Notes: generated from the sequence alone by a model not told the origin. 41,358 nt of DNA from Candidatus Coprenecus stercoravium (GCA_019116865.1 DXAW01000043.1:1-41358), one strand, 5' to 3'. Shown: positions 21,650 through 32,886, numbered from the stretch's first letter. Program-made: numbers and translations.

Positions 21650-22956
21650 GAAAACACAAAATAGCCGTAGCAGGCACCGGATATGTGGGCCTGAGTCTTG
21701 CGACCCTGCTCGCACAGCACCATCACGTGACAGCCGTGGACGTCATCCCTGAGAAAGTGGACCTGCTCAACAGACGAAAGTCCCCCATTCAGGACGAATA
21801 TATAGAAAGATACCTGACAGAGAAACCGCTGGACCTGACGGCCACAGTGGACGGCCGGAAGGCTTATGCCGATGCGGAGCTTGTCATAGTAGCGGCTCCC
21901 ACCAACTACGACCCGGTCAAGAACTACTTCGACACCACGCACGTCGAGGAAGTCATAGACCTGGTGCTCGATGTCAATCCGGACGCTGTTATCGTCATCA
22001 AGTCCACAATCCCTGTAGGATACTGCCGCAGTCTGTACGTCAAGTACTGGAAACAGGGGCTGAAAAGTCTACGTCTGCTGTTCGCCCCGGAATTCCTGCG
22101 CGAGAGCAAGGCCCTATATGACAACCTCTACCCCAGCCGTATCATTGTCGGCATTCCGAAACTTCTCCCCGGAGATGAGTTCTCTGACGAAAACGAGGCA
22201 ATCAAGGCCCTGGCCGACATACCGTTTTTGGAGAAAGCCGCGCATGAGTTCTCCGCAATGCTACAGGAAGGAGCGATAAAGCAGGACATCCCTACCCTGT
22301 TCATGGGCCTGAAAGAAGCGGAGGCCGTCAAGCTGTTCGCCAACACATATCTGGCTCTTCGAGTCAGTTACTTCAACGAGCTGGACACATACGCCGAGGT
22401 CAAGGGGCTTGACTCGGCAGCCATCATTCAGGGCGTGGGGCTGGACCCCAGAATCGGCACCCACTACAACAACCCGTCGTTCGGCTACGGCGGCTACTGT
22501 CTGCCAAAGGACACCAAGCAGCTGCTGGCCAACTACGAGAACGTACCCCAGAACATGATGACCGCCATCGTCGAGAGCAACCGCACCCGAAAGGACTTCA
22601 TCGCCGGACAGGTACTCAAAATGGCCGGAGCCCATGAGTACGACGGAAGCTGGGACGCATCCAAAGAGCACGAGACGGTAATCGGAGTCTACCGCCTTAC
22701 AATGAAAATCGGCAGCGACAACTTCCGTCAGAGCAGCATTCAGGGCGTGATGAAGCGAATCAAGGCCAAGGGTGTCACGCTGATTATCTACGAGCCTGCA
22801 CTGGAAGACGGCAGCACCTTCTTCGGCAGCCGTGTCGTCAACGACCTGACCGAATTCAAACGCCGCTCGCAGGCCATCATCGCCAACCGCTACGACTCCT
22901 GCCTCGACGACGTCAAGACTAAAGTCTACACCCGCGACCTCTTCCACCGTGACTGA
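21646..22956 (+). CDS. UDP-glucose 6-dehydrogenase family
   Basis: 436 aa; [75 protein letters not shown]-type active site ([16 protein letters not shown]). Overlaps upxY by 4 nt. Confidence 0.92.
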   Translation: MRKHKIAVAGTGYVGLSLATLLAQHHHVTAVDVIPEKVDLLNRRKSPIQDEYIERYLTEKPLDLTATVDGRKAYADAELVIVAAPTNYDPVKNYFDTTHVEEVIDLVLDVNPDAVIVIKSTIPVGYCRSLYVKYWKQGLKSLRLLFAPEFLRESKALYDNLYPSRIIVGIPKLLPGDEFSDENEAIKALADIPFLEKAAHEFSAMLQEGAIKQDIPTLFMGLKEAEAVKLFANTYLALRVSYFNELDTYAEVKGLDSAAIIQGVGLDPRIGTHYNNPSFGYGGYCLPKDTKQLLANYENVPQNMMTAIVESNRTRKDFIAGQVLKMAGAHEYDGSWDASKEHETVIGVYRLTMKIGSDNFRQSSIQGVMKRIKAKGVTLIIYEPALEDGSTFFGSRVVNDLTEFKRRSQAIIANRYDSCLDDVKTKVYTRDLFHRD

Positions 22957-22992
22957 AACAATTAAATATCGAATATATACTTTAAATATTTT

Positions 22993-23958
22993 ATGAAAAA
23001 TTTTGCATTAATCGGAGCTGCCGGGTATATTGCGCCACGTCATCTTAGAGCGATTAAAGATACCGGTAACAATTTAATTGCTGCATACGATAAGTTTGAC
23101 AGCGTCGGTATCATGGACAGTTATTTCCCGGAAGCATCATTTTTTACAGAGAATGAGCAGTTTGACAGATATCTCTCCAAGATAAAAGGAACTGATAACC
23201 AGATAGACTGGCTGTCGATATGTACGCCAAATCATACTCACGATGCGTTTATAAGGTACGGCCTCAGACTTGGCACGGATGTAATCTGCGAGAAACCGGT
23301 TGTCCTGAATCCTTATAACATAGATGAATTGATGAAAGTTGAGGAAGAGACCGGACATAAGGCATACAATATTCTTCAGCTCAGACTGCATGATTCTATA
23401 GTCGCATTAAAGAAAAAAATAGATGAAGGCCCTGAAAATAAGATTTATGATGTGGATTTGACATACATCACATCACGTGGAAAATGGTACTATGCCAGTT
23501 GGAAGGGAGATGTTCATAAAAGCGGAGGTGTCGCGACAAATATCGGAGTTCACTTCTATGATATGCTGCAGTGGATATTTGGGCCCGTACAGGAAAACAT
23601 CGTACACGTAATGAGTCATGACAGAGTTGCGGGATTTTTGGGACTGAAAAAAGCAAGGGTGCGTTATTTCTTGAGCATCAACGCTGACAATCTTCCTGAG
23701 AACGCAGTACAGGGAGAAAAGAGAACATACCGCACAATTATGATTGACGGAGATGAATTCGAGTTCAGCAAAGGATTTACAGAACTGCACACCAAGAGCT
23801 ATCAGGAGATTCTCGCAGGACGCGGATTCAGAATATCAGAAGCGCGGAACTGCATACAGATAGTAAGTGACATCCGGCATTCTACTCCTATAGGACTTAA
23901 GGGAGATTATCATCCTCTTGCAAAACTTCCTTTGGCAAAACATCCTTTCGGTTGGTAA
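22993..23958 (+). CDS. Gfo/Idh/MocA oxidoreductase, WbpB/WlbA-like (UDP-GlcNAcA 3-dehydrogenase)
   Basis: 321 aa; FALIGAAGYIAPRHLRAIKDTGNNLIAAYD, DWLSICTPNHTHDAFIRYGLRLGTDVICEKPVVLN; genomic neighbours are WbpE- and WbpD-like. Confidence 0.88.
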   Translation: MKNFALIGAAGYIAPRHLRAIKDTGNNLIAAYDKFDSVGIMDSYFPEASFFTENEQFDRYLSKIKGTDNQIDWLSICTPNHTHDAFIRYGLRLGTDVICEKPVVLNPYNIDELMKVEEETGHKAYNILQLRLHDSIVALKKKIDEGPENKIYDVDLTYITSRGKWYYASWKGDVHKSGGVATNIGVHFYDMLQWIFGPVQENIVHVMSHDRVAGFLGLKKARVRYFLSINADNLPENAVQGEKRTYRTIMIDGDEFEFSKGFTELHTKSYQEILAGRGFRISEARNCIQIVSDIRHSTPIGLKGDYHPLAKLPLAKHPFGW

Positions 23959-23967
23959 TATGATAAA

Positions 23968-25098
23968 ATGAATATGAAACTACAGATGGTGGATCTTCAC
24001 GGGCAGTACATGAAGATCAAAGATGAGGTGGATGCCGGTATCCGTCAGGTGATAGAAAGCTCGGCTTTTATCAACGGTCCTCAAGTAAAGGAATTTGCCG
24101 GCAAACTGGCGGATTACGTTCACTGCAAGTACGTAATAACATGCGGAAACGGTACGGATGCGCTGCAGATAGCCCTAATGGCTCTTGACCTGAAACCCGG
24201 AGACGAGGTGATAGTACCGGCTTTCACGTACGTGGCCTCGGCGGAAGTTATCGGACTGCTCGGACTTACTCCGGTTATGGTGGACGTTGATTACAACACT
24301 TTCAATGTAACCCTAAAGAACATAGAGAAGGCGTTAAGTCCTAAGACAAAAGCCATTATTCCGGTGCATCTTTTCGGGCAGTCATGCGACATGGCACCTA
24401 TTATGGAATTTGCAAATAGACATAAACTCTATGTTGTAGAAGACAATGCACAGGCAATCGGGGCACGCTATACTTTCCCGGACGGTTCCGCCAAATTCAC
24501 CGGCACAATCGGTCACATCGGATGTACCTCCTTCTTCCCTTCCAAGAATTTAGGATGCTATGGAGACGGAGGCGCCATATTTACAGATGATGATGTTCTT
24601 GGAGAGCGTCTTAAAATGATTGCCAATCATGGACAGCAGGTTAAATATCACCACAAGGTTATAGGCTGCAACTCCAGACTGGACACCATTCAGGCAGTTG
24701 TGCTGAACGCAAAACTTCCTCACTTGAATGAATATTGTAGATCACGCTATGCTGCAGCGCAATATTATACTTCGGCCCTGAAAGACATTGATGGTATCAT
24801 CACGCCTGTTGAGCAGCCGAACAGTACTCATGTCTACCACCAGTACACATTGAAAGTCCTCAACGGGAAACGCAATGCTCTTAAACAATATATGGCTGAC
24901 AACGGGATACCAAGTATGATTTACTATCCGCTTCCCCTTCAGCAACAGGAAGCCTTCAGTAACATTACACGTGCGGCAGAAAGTCTTGACACCGCAGCAG
25001 AGCTGGCGGCCTCAGTTCTTTCGCTGCCAATCCATACTGAGATAAGCCATGAACAACAAGACATGGTGATCGATGCGATTAAAAGTTTTTTCAAATAA
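23968..25098 (+). CDS. DegT/DnrJ/EryC1 PLP aminotransferase, WbpE/WlbC-like
   Basis: 376 aa; [80 protein letters not shown]. Confidence 0.92.
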   Translation: MNMKLQMVDLHGQYMKIKDEVDAGIRQVIESSAFINGPQVKEFAGKLADYVHCKYVITCGNGTDALQIALMALDLKPGDEVIVPAFTYVASAEVIGLLGLTPVMVDVDYNTFNVTLKNIEKALSPKTKAIIPVHLFGQSCDMAPIMEFANRHKLYVVEDNAQAIGARYTFPDGSAKFTGTIGHIGCTSFFPSKNLGCYGDGGAIFTDDDVLGERLKMIANHGQQVKYHHKVIGCNSRLDTIQAVVLNAKLPHLNEYCRSRYAAAQYYTSALKDIDGIITPVEQPNSTHVYHQYTLKVLNGKRNALKQYMADNGIPSMIYYPLPLQQQEAFSNITRAAESLDTAAELAASVLSLPIHTEISHEQQDMVIDAIKSFFK

Positions 25099-25106
25099 AA
25101 TTAATA

Positions 25107-25682
25107 ATGGCAGAATATTTTGCACATGAGACAGCAGTCGTGGATGACGGCTGCGTAATAGGAGCAGGCACTAAAATCTGGCATTTTACACATATTATGG
25201 CCGGTTGCAGGATAGGAAAAAAGTGCAATATCGGGCAGAACGTCGTTATTTCACCGGATGTGGTTCTAGGCAATAACGTTAAAATACAAAACAACGTATC
25301 AGTATATACAGGTGTGACCTGTGATGACGATGTATTCCTCGGGCCTTCATGTGTGTTTACCAATGTAATAAATCCACGAAGCGCAGTAAACCGCAAGTCA
25401 GAGTATGCAAAAACCCATGTTGGACGTGGCGCGACTATAGGCGCAAATGCCACCATTGTCTGTGGGCATGACATCGGTGAATATGCCTTTATCGGAGCCG
25501 GCGCTGTAGTCACCAAAACAGTTGCACCATATGCTTTAATGGTCGGGAACCCTGCCCGGCAAACCGGCTGGATGAGTGAATTCGGATGTAAACTGAGGTT
25601 CGATGCAGACGGATTCGCCACCTGCCCTCAGAGTGGAGATAAATATCAACTTAAAAATGGAATAGTAAATAAACTTAAATAA
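25107..25682 (+). CDS. Left-handed beta-helix N-acetyltransferase, WbpD-like
   Basis: 191 aa; hexapeptide repeats ([57 protein letters not shown]). Confidence 0.91.
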   Translation: MAEYFAHETAVVDDGCVIGAGTKIWHFTHIMAGCRIGKKCNIGQNVVISPDVVLGNNVKIQNNVSVYTGVTCDDDVFLGPSCVFTNVINPRSAVNRKSEYAKTHVGRGATIGANATIVCGHDIGEYAFIGAGAVVTKTVAPYALMVGNPARQTGWMSEFGCKLRFDADGFATCPQSGDKYQLKNGIVNKLK

Positions 25683-25698
25683 TCAAAAATTTAGAATT

Positions 25699-26994
25699 AT
25701 GGACATGTACAACAGACTCGTAAATAAAGAGGCAAAGCTGGCGCTGGTCGGCCTCGGATATGTAGGACTCCCTATCGCACTGGAGTTCGCAAAGAAGATA
25801 TCGGTTATCGGTTTTGATATCAATGAGGCACGCCTGGCTAAAATGAGACAGGGCATTGACCCCTGCGGCGAGCTTGATTCTTCAGCATTTGAGAATGTTG
25901 ATATAGAATTCACATCCTCCATCGACAAACTGCGTGAGGCCTCTTTCTTCATTGTAGCGGTGCCTACGCCTATCGATAAGTACAACAAGCCCGACCTTAC
26001 CCCCCTGCTTGGAGCTTCCAGGTCCGTAGGAAAGGCCCTTAAACCCGGAGACTATGTCGTATATGAGTCCACAGTGTATCCGGGATGTACGGAAGAAGAC
26101 TGCCTGCCTATATTGGAAGAGGTAAGCGGTCTCAAAGCATATAAACAGTTCAAATTCGGATATTCTCCTGAGCGGATCAATCCGGGTGAAAAAGTACATA
26201 CGCTGCCAAATACTGTAAAAATCGTATCAGGATGCGACCCGGAAGCACTTGATGTTATTGCAAAAGTCTATGAACTGGTCGTTAAGCCCGGTGTGCACCG
26301 TGCCCCGAACGTAAAAGTAGCCGAGGCTGCAAAGATTATTGAGAACACTCAGAGGGACGTCAATATCGCTCTGATGAACGAACTGTCCATCATATTCAGC
26401 CGCATCGGTATCAACACCTACGATGTACTGGAGGCAGCCGGCACAAAATGGAACTTCTTGAAATTCTATCCCGGTCTTGTCGGCGGCCACTGTATCGGAG
26501 TCGATCCTTACTATTTGGTGCACAAGGCCAGCGAGCTGAAATATCACTGCCAGATAATCAGTGCCGGACGGTTCATCAACGACAGCATGGGCGGATACAT
26601 CGCCAAAAAGCTAGTAAAAAGGCTCATTTCATTGGGAAAGGGAGTGCTCGGTGCCCGCATCCTGGTAATGGGCGTTACCTTCAAGGAAAATGTCTCTGAC
26701 ATCCGCAACTCAAAGGTAGTGGACATCATCAACGAACTCAAGGACTTCGGCTGCGACGTGGATGTCATGGACCCTCATGCGGACAGTGACGAGGTCATGC
26801 ACGAGTACGGCTTCCGGCTTGTCGAGAAACCCCGTGACAGTTATGATGGCGTAGTAGTAGCCGTGGCCCATGACCAATACAAGGACCTTACCGAGGACTA
26901 CTTCAAGTCACTTACATACGAGCATGCAGTGCTTGTAGACATTAAAGGTATGTACCGCGGCAAGATACATTCGCTCAAGTACTGGAGCCTGTAA
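25699..26994 (+). CDS. UDP-N-acetylhexosamine 6-dehydrogenase, WbpA/WbpO/TviB family
   Basis: 431 aa; LALVGLGYVGLPIALEFAKKISVIGFDI, VYESTVYPGCTEEDCLPILEE, FKFGYSPERINPGEK, LVGGHCIGVDPYYLVHKA. Confidence 0.92.
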   Translation: MDMYNRLVNKEAKLALVGLGYVGLPIALEFAKKISVIGFDINEARLAKMRQGIDPCGELDSSAFENVDIEFTSSIDKLREASFFIVAVPTPIDKYNKPDLTPLLGASRSVGKALKPGDYVVYESTVYPGCTEEDCLPILEEVSGLKAYKQFKFGYSPERINPGEKVHTLPNTVKIVSGCDPEALDVIAKVYELVVKPGVHRAPNVKVAEAAKIIENTQRDVNIALMNELSIIFSRIGINTYDVLEAAGTKWNFLKFYPGLVGGHCIGVDPYYLVHKASELKYHCQIISAGRFINDSMGGYIAKKLVKRLISLGKGVLGARILVMGVTFKENVSDIRNSKVVDIINELKDFGCDVDVMDPHADSDEVMHEYGFRLVEKPRDSYDGVVVAVAHDQYKDLTEDYFKSLTYEHAVLVDIKGMYRGKIHSLKYWSL

Positions 26995-27010
26995 ATTTTA
27001 CCAACGACTA

Positions 27011-27041
27011 AGAAGTCATACTTACGGACAGTATGACTTCT
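27011..27041 (+). terminator. Perfect intraoperonic stem-loop, possible attenuator/terminator
   Basis: AGAAGTCATACT (27011-27022), loop TACGGAC, AGTATGACTTCT (27030-27041), followed by T-rich ATTTATTTATCTT. Confidence 0.5.
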
Positions 27042-27056
27042 ATTTATTTATCTTCA

Positions 27057-28181
27057 ATGAAAATATGCCATCTTACGAGTGTCCACAGCAGTTCTGACAC
27101 ACGAATTTTTTATAAGGAGTGCATATCTCTTGCTCAAGCCGGGAACAATGTACTGCTGATTGCTCCCGGAATATCGAGAACAGAGAGAGGTGTCAACGTA
27201 ATTGGCATTGGTATGCAGCCTAAAAGCCGTATGGCTCGAATGCTACTGACGACAAAAAGAATCTATAAAAAATCCTTGGAACAAGATGCGGACATCTATC
27301 ACCTGCACGATCCGGAATTGCTACCGTACGCTTTAAAATTAAAACGGAAAAGCAAATGTGTCATTTTCGATTCACACGAAAACATACTGGAATATATGGA
27401 GTCAAAATCATATATTCCCAAACCTGCCAGAAAAATCGTATCATCACTATTTAAAAGATATGCGACCCGTATACTGCGTAAAATAGATGGCATTATTTCT
27501 GTAACCCCCTCATTCTGTAATGACTTCAAGGCCATCAATCCAAATACGGCCTTAATAACCAATTATCCTTTTTCCCCCGATACCTCTGACAATTCCGAGA
27601 CAATCAAAAAGCAACGGCAATTATGTTTTACCGGGGGAATCAGCGAACAATGGTGCATAGATTTAATACTTAAAGTCATAGATGATATTCCAGAGACAAA
27701 TATCGTTCTTTGCGGCTCATTTGACAATGATGAATACGAACGGAAACTGAAAGACATGCCTGCCTGGTCAAAATGTGATTATTTAGGAATCCTGCCCTTC
27801 AACAAGGTAAAAGCCACTCAACAATCTTCAAGTATCGGGTTGTGTATATTGAAATACTCACAAAATACGAATTTTAAAGAAGGCACATTGGGAAACACAA
27901 AACTTTTTGAGTACATGTCTTCTGGTACGGCCGTAGTCTGCACCGACTTCAATATCTGGTCTGAAATAATCGACAGATATCATTGCGGAATAGTCGTGTC
28001 TCCTAATGACCCAGATGCAATAAGTAATGCCATAAATTATTTATTGTCCCACCCAGAAAAATGTATAGAGATGGGTAAAAACGGGAAAAATGCAGTCACC
28101 CTTGAATTCAATTGGGAGACGCAGGCAGATTCTCTTGTGAAATTCTACAAGCAAATCACGGACAATGCTGCGCTCAAATAA
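27057..28181 (+). CDS. Glycosyltransferase family 4-like
   Basis: MKICHLTSVHSSSDTRIFYKECISLAQAGNNV, ADIYHLHDPELLPYALKLK, NTKLFEYMSSGTAVVCTDFNIWSEII; track start 27033 lies inside the stem-loop, ATG 27057 is likelier. Confidence 0.88.
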   Translation: MKICHLTSVHSSSDTRIFYKECISLAQAGNNVLLIAPGISRTERGVNVIGIGMQPKSRMARMLLTTKRIYKKSLEQDADIYHLHDPELLPYALKLKRKSKCVIFDSHENILEYMESKSYIPKPARKIVSSLFKRYATRILRKIDGIISVTPSFCNDFKAINPNTALITNYPFSPDTSDNSETIKKQRQLCFTGGISEQWCIDLILKVIDDIPETNIVLCGSFDNDEYERKLKDMPAWSKCDYLGILPFNKVKATQQSSSIGLCILKYSQNTNFKEGTLGNTKLFEYMSSGTAVVCTDFNIWSEIIDRYHCGIVVSPNDPDAISNAINYLLSHPEKCIEMGKNGKNAVTLEFNWETQADSLVKFYKQITDNAALK

Positions 28182-29520
28182 AACATCAAAAATTTTCAAT
28201 GTAATATCATTCTCATACCTGGCGTATGTGGTAATACTATTTTATGTTGCAATACAGTATTTCCCGACTGCCTTCAAAACCAGTTATAACGGGTTGCTAT
28301 TTCCGGCCGAACTGAATTTATTCCGTCTTATAACATCCATTATTCTTTGTCTGATTCTGTTACTTATAATAAGGCGACGTTATTGCAAACCGAAAAAAGT
28401 ATCAGAAATGACAGTCTTATTACTTCTTATCCTTTATTTTATTCCAGGTCTGGTTATTTATAGCGTCACAACAATAAGCAATGTATATTATTTCGCATAT
28501 ATTGTTTTTATGGCAATGATGCTCATATCTGACCGTATAGTCAGGCGTCCCAAAGTCGGAATCCATATTAAAGGGATAAACAATAACATTGTCTTAAAAG
28601 TTCTGATAGCGGTCAGTCTGTTAACCACGGTCTATTTATCATTTGTATTCAAACAAGTATTTTCCTTTTCAAAATTACTGATAGTTCTCACTGATGTATA
28701 TGAGACAAGAGCCACCGCACTGCAGGTACACTGGCTGATCATCACATTACAACAATGGGCCGTTTACTTTTGTGCATTTATGATTACATATTCGCTGCTA
28801 AATAAAAAATACCTGCTCACTGTCGTTTTTATTTTCTGTGAATTATTTTTCTTTATACTGCAAGGGAACCGCATAGGCCTATTCGTTACCGTATTGGCTA
28901 TTGTCTTTGGATGTTTTAAAAATATAAGTCCAAAAATAGTTTCTATTGGAACATTAAGTATTATTGTACTGATTTTAATCGAGTGCATCATATGGGAGAA
29001 CGGTGGGATAATCACTAACATCTTCAGAAGATTCAGCATTGTTCCTAACAGAATTGCATACCATTATTTTGATTTTTTTCAATCCAACACTCCTGACCTA
29101 CTTCGTTCCACATTCCCAAGAATCTCAGAGACAATGCTTGGATTACCGTCACCATACGCCAACATCGCTCACACAATTGGAGAGACATACTTTCACGCCG
29201 AAATGGGCGCAAATACCGGAATGATGGGCTCCGCAATGTTTACTTTCGGCATCTTCGGATTGGTAATCGAACCGATTTGCATCGTACTATTCACACGTAT
29301 ATTGGACAAATGCACGATGCACATAACCAATAAATCCTTGCTGTTTTCCATCGCCGCGGTATTCTGCTCATTACTTATAAACGCACCAAACGCCCTTGCC
29401 AACTGTCTTAGTCTATCCTACTACCTACTTTTGATCCTATCCCTATTATTTGTCACTCTTGACAAGAACAATGACAATTCAATAAAAGCCAAAACGACTG
29501 CCATACTACCCTCGTTATGA
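28165..29520 (+). CDS. O-antigen/capsule polymerase, Wzy-like
   Basis: 451 aa polytopic membrane protein in a GT/Wzx neighbourhood; no Wzy-wide sequence motif, so call rests on topology and context. Confidence 0.65.
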   Translation: MLRSNKTSKIFNVISFSYLAYVVILFYVAIQYFPTAFKTSYNGLLFPAELNLFRLITSIILCLILLLIIRRRYCKPKKVSEMTVLLLLILYFIPGLVIYSVTTISNVYYFAYIVFMAMMLISDRIVRRPKVGIHIKGINNNIVLKVLIAVSLLTTVYLSFVFKQVFSFSKLLIVLTDVYETRATALQVHWLIITLQQWAVYFCAFMITYSLLNKKYLLTVVFIFCELFFFILQGNRIGLFVTVLAIVFGCFKNISPKIVSIGTLSIIVLILIECIIWENGGIITNIFRRFSIVPNRIAYHYFDFFQSNTPDLLRSTFPRISETMLGLPSPYANIAHTIGETYFHAEMGANTGMMGSAMFTFGIFGLVIEPICIVLFTRILDKCTMHITNKSLLFSIAAVFCSLLINAPNALANCLSLSYYLLLILSLLFVTLDKNNDNSIKAKTTAILPSL

Positions 29521-30602
29521 AAATCCTGTATATCACATATATCGACTTAAATGCTCCTCAAACCTCCGGATCCAGTGTAAGACCGAACAAAATGCTTCAC
29601 GCATTTCTTGAATCGGGGCATACAGTTAAGCTTTTAAGCGGCAGTACAGAATATATACATAGAACACAACGCAAACATTCCATAAAAGAGATTCTTTCAT
29701 GGCTAGAAAACGAAACGCCTGATATATGCTATATTGAATCCAGTACCTATCCAATAATATTCCATGCAGACAGGAAACTTATCAAGCGAATACATAAGCT
29801 AGGCATCCCCATTGGATATTTCTACCGTGATTTCTACAGAAAATTCCCCAAGCTGTTTCCTCGGAGAAAAGGGTTTGTTAATTTCATTAAAGAATCATTT
29901 CTAAATATCCTACAATATAAAACAGACAAAATACTGAATTATGCAGATATAATATACCTGCCGAGCATTCAAGCAAAACGTCTGTTCGATTATAAGGATA
30001 TGAGAGCGCTGCCTCCCGCCGGTGACAACAAATTAATACCACACCCCTATAATAAAACGATAATCTACGTAGGCGGCATATCAAAGCACTATGGCGGAGA
30101 TTTGTTGATAGAAGCATTCAAATTACTGAACAGTGATGCATCCGAATATAAGCTAATGCTTGTATGCCGTGAAAATGAATGGAGCAAAGTGCCGGAAGAG
30201 GATAAGCATTATCCATGGTTACAATGCTTTCATGCATCAGGAGAAGCACTCGCACAATTATACGCAGCAGCAGCAGCAGCAATCATAACAAAACCGGACA
30301 ATGAGTATAACAACCTTGCAATATCCGTGAAACTCTTCGAATACATGAGTTATGGCCTACCTGTCATATCTACTGATAATGATGCCATGTCCGATATTAT
30401 AAGGCATTACGGACTTGGACTCATCGCTTCGTCAGCAGAAGAATTAGCGGATGCAGTCAAATCGATGCTTAACAATAAGGACCTCTACGACAATTTCTGC
30501 CAAAACACTGCAACTGCTCTAAATAACAATAATTTATGGGCCAACAGGGCAGAACAGGTTGTTAAGGATCTGAGCGCACTTAAATCTAACAAACAGCATT
30601 GA
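29517..30602 (+). CDS. Glycosyltransferase, GT4-like
   Basis: 361 aa; KILYITYIDLNAPQTSGSSVRPNKMLHAFLESGHTVKLLSG, IIYVGGISKHYGGDLLIEAFKLL, ISVKLFEYMSYGLPVISTDNDAMSDII. Confidence 0.85.
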   Translation: MKILYITYIDLNAPQTSGSSVRPNKMLHAFLESGHTVKLLSGSTEYIHRTQRKHSIKEILSWLENETPDICYIESSTYPIIFHADRKLIKRIHKLGIPIGYFYRDFYRKFPKLFPRRKGFVNFIKESFLNILQYKTDKILNYADIIYLPSIQAKRLFDYKDMRALPPAGDNKLIPHPYNKTIIYVGGISKHYGGDLLIEAFKLLNSDASEYKLMLVCRENEWSKVPEEDKHYPWLQCFHASGEALAQLYAAAAAAIITKPDNEYNNLAISVKLFEYMSYGLPVISTDNDAMSDIIRHYGLGLIASSAEELADAVKSMLNNKDLYDNFCQNTATALNNNNLWANRAEQVVKDLSALKSNKQH

Positions 30603-31903
30603 CGCCTATATCAAAACAGATGTCAAACATTTGCGCAAGAATAGCATCTCTGCTGAAAAACGGATTTGGCCACGTATTCATCGGTACCTTCCTGAACAAA
30701 GGTATTGCGATGATATCATCCGTAATCGTCGCAAGGATTATTGACAAGACAGAATACGCATACCTAAGTTATTCTGAAACACTTTACGGTTATTTAATTT
30801 TATTCGCCGGATTAGGTATGTCTTCCGGACTGTTGAAAGTATGCTCCGGAAAAACGGCAGGACCACAAGACAAAGCATATCTATCTTATGCCGCAAAATG
30901 GGGCGCCGGCTTTGAGGCATTAATCACAATATGTCTCATCATAATATGCTTAGCCGTGACGCTACCCTTTCCAGAAGCCAGATTCTATATCATTTCCACC
31001 GCTTTGTATCCGGCTGTTTATTCCATATATGACACTCTTGTCTGCTATATCAGGGCAAAACAAAAAAACATACTATTTGCCCGACTCAATGTTCTATACT
31101 CCCTATTGACATGCGTATTCAGCATTATTCTGGTTCTTTGGATCAATGCTATCGGTATAGTCATTGCACGGTATCTCGTTTTAATTTGCGTTGGTGCCAT
31201 TGCGTTGTTCTCCATTAAAAACTCTTTCACCACTCAAGACTGCTCCACCATCAGCAAATCCGAGAAACGCTCATTTTGGATTATGTCCTTATCGTTGATG
31301 GCCGCCAATATTTTCTCAGGAATGATGCCGTTCAACGAAAACCTTCTAATTAGTAATCTTATTGCCGACGAAGTTACAACTGCAAATTTCAGAGTGGCCA
31401 GTCTGTTTCCTCAATTGCTGCTCTTGGTATCGCAGGCTCTCATGATTTACTTCTTTCCCATTGTGTCAGAAATGGACAATCATGGAGCAGACACTGTAAC
31501 AATAAAAAAATACATCATTAAAATCGGCATCCTTAATTTTGTATTGGTTATTTTCTCTTTACTAATCGGTATTGTGCTGACACCATTTCTTATATCTTTT
31601 TTCTATACTCAGAAATATGCTGACGCTATCCCTATCGCTTACTTATTATGGATAATGCGAGGGATAAACGCAGCGATAAGAATTGTTCCAATGAATATGC
31701 TTATAGCAGTCAGGGCTTACAAGTTTAATTTAATTATGTCTGCCTTCTCAGCGTTTATCCAACTATTGCTGGACTGGTATTTCATAAAACATTTTGGAAT
31801 AGTCGGAGTAGCCTATGGGACAATTGCCGTTTATCTGATAAGCGGTATCATCTACTGGGTATTCCTACTCAACCGTCTAAAAACAAACAAAACTCTTTTA
31901 TGA
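30599..31903 (+). CDS. Polysaccharide flippase, Wzx/MATE-like
   Basis: 434 aa polytopic; FIGTFLNKGIAMISSVIVARIIDKTEYAYLSYSETLYGYLILFAGLGMSSGLLK. Confidence 0.85.
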   Translation: MTPISKQMSNICARIASLLKNGFGHVFIGTFLNKGIAMISSVIVARIIDKTEYAYLSYSETLYGYLILFAGLGMSSGLLKVCSGKTAGPQDKAYLSYAAKWGAGFEALITICLIIICLAVTLPFPEARFYIISTALYPAVYSIYDTLVCYIRAKQKNILFARLNVLYSLLTCVFSIILVLWINAIGIVIARYLVLICVGAIALFSIKNSFTTQDCSTISKSEKRSFWIMSLSLMAANIFSGMMPFNENLLISNLIADEVTTANFRVASLFPQLLLLVSQALMIYFFPIVSEMDNHGADTVTIKKYIIKIGILNFVLVIFSLLIGIVLTPFLISFFYTQKYADAIPIAYLLWIMRGINAAIRIVPMNMLIAVRAYKFNLIMSAFSAFIQLLLDWYFIKHFGIVGVAYGTIAVYLISGIIYWVFLLNRLKTNKTLL

Positions 31904-32886
31904 ATAAATTATGTAAAAAGGTCTTAAAAAAGCCTTATACTTACTTAATGTTCTGCAAAAACACCATTAAAGGCGCATACTGTCAATTCATCACGAAGCA
32001 TTTTCCCCAATTGAACGCCATGACCGAGATGAAACGCCAAAAACAAACCGAACTTCTACGACCGGTGAATATAAAAGAACCGATTTATTTTAATGAGAAA
32101 ATGCTTTGGTTGAAATACTATTTATATAATCAGAGTCCCGTCGTCGCACAATGCTACAACAAATATACAGTAAGAAAATACGTAGAAAGCAAAGGCCTCG
32201 GCTATATCCTCAATGATTTATATGGTGTCTGGAATAATATTGATGACATCCCGTGGACAAATCTTCCTGAAGAATTTGTCATCAAACTCTCCAACGGTTA
32301 CTATGGCCATGTATTTAAACATAAAGATAATGAACTCGATATTGCCGCCGCAAAAAAGACTTTGGAAGACACACGGCGACGCTGTAAATACGCATTTAAA
32401 ATATCCGGTGACTTATTTGCATATGGAACAACTCCTGTATATATATGCGAACGCCTTCTGCACTCTGATTATGGCTATTCTTCTCCTGAGGACTATAAAT
32501 TCTATTGTTTCAATGGCGTTCCGGTTCTATTAAATTATTTTGTAAATCGCAGATATGTTAATGGGCAAATGTCCTATGATATGGTCCATCTTGACTTGAG
32601 GAATTTCTCTTTCAGACCAGACATAGAACTCGGCTGCTCTGAGAATGTCAAAGAATTTCCTAAAAGTCTTAATCAAATGATAGAAATAGCAAAAATCCTT
32701 TCTCGGGACTTTCCATTTGTCAGAGTTGACCTATACGAGGAAAACGGCAAGCCTGTTTTTGGAGAACTTACATTTACACCATACCATTCACAAACCAAGA
32801 CGTCCCTTATCGAATTAGGGAATCTGCTAGATCTCAGCAATATAGATAAATATTACAAAATTCTTTTACCTGATACTACTGCATAA
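31900..32886 (+). CDS. TupA-like ATP-grasp protein
   Basis: 328 aa; MLWLKYYLYNQSPVVAQCYNKYTVRKYVESKGLGYILNDLYGVWNNIDDIPWTNLPEEFVIKLSNGYYGHVF, FPFVRVDLYEENGKPVFGELTFTPYH. Confidence 0.82.
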   Translation: MNKLCKKVLKKPYTYLMFCKNTIKGAYCQFITKHFPQLNAMTEMKRQKQTELLRPVNIKEPIYFNEKMLWLKYYLYNQSPVVAQCYNKYTVRKYVESKGLGYILNDLYGVWNNIDDIPWTNLPEEFVIKLSNGYYGHVFKHKDNELDIAAAKKTLEDTRRRCKYAFKISGDLFAYGTTPVYICERLLHSDYGYSSPEDYKFYCFNGVPVLLNYFVNRRYVNGQMSYDMVHLDLRNFSFRPDIELGCSENVKEFPKSLNQMIEIAKILSRDFPFVRVDLYEENGKPVFGELTFTPYHSQTKTSLIELGNLLDLSNIDKYYKILLPDTTA

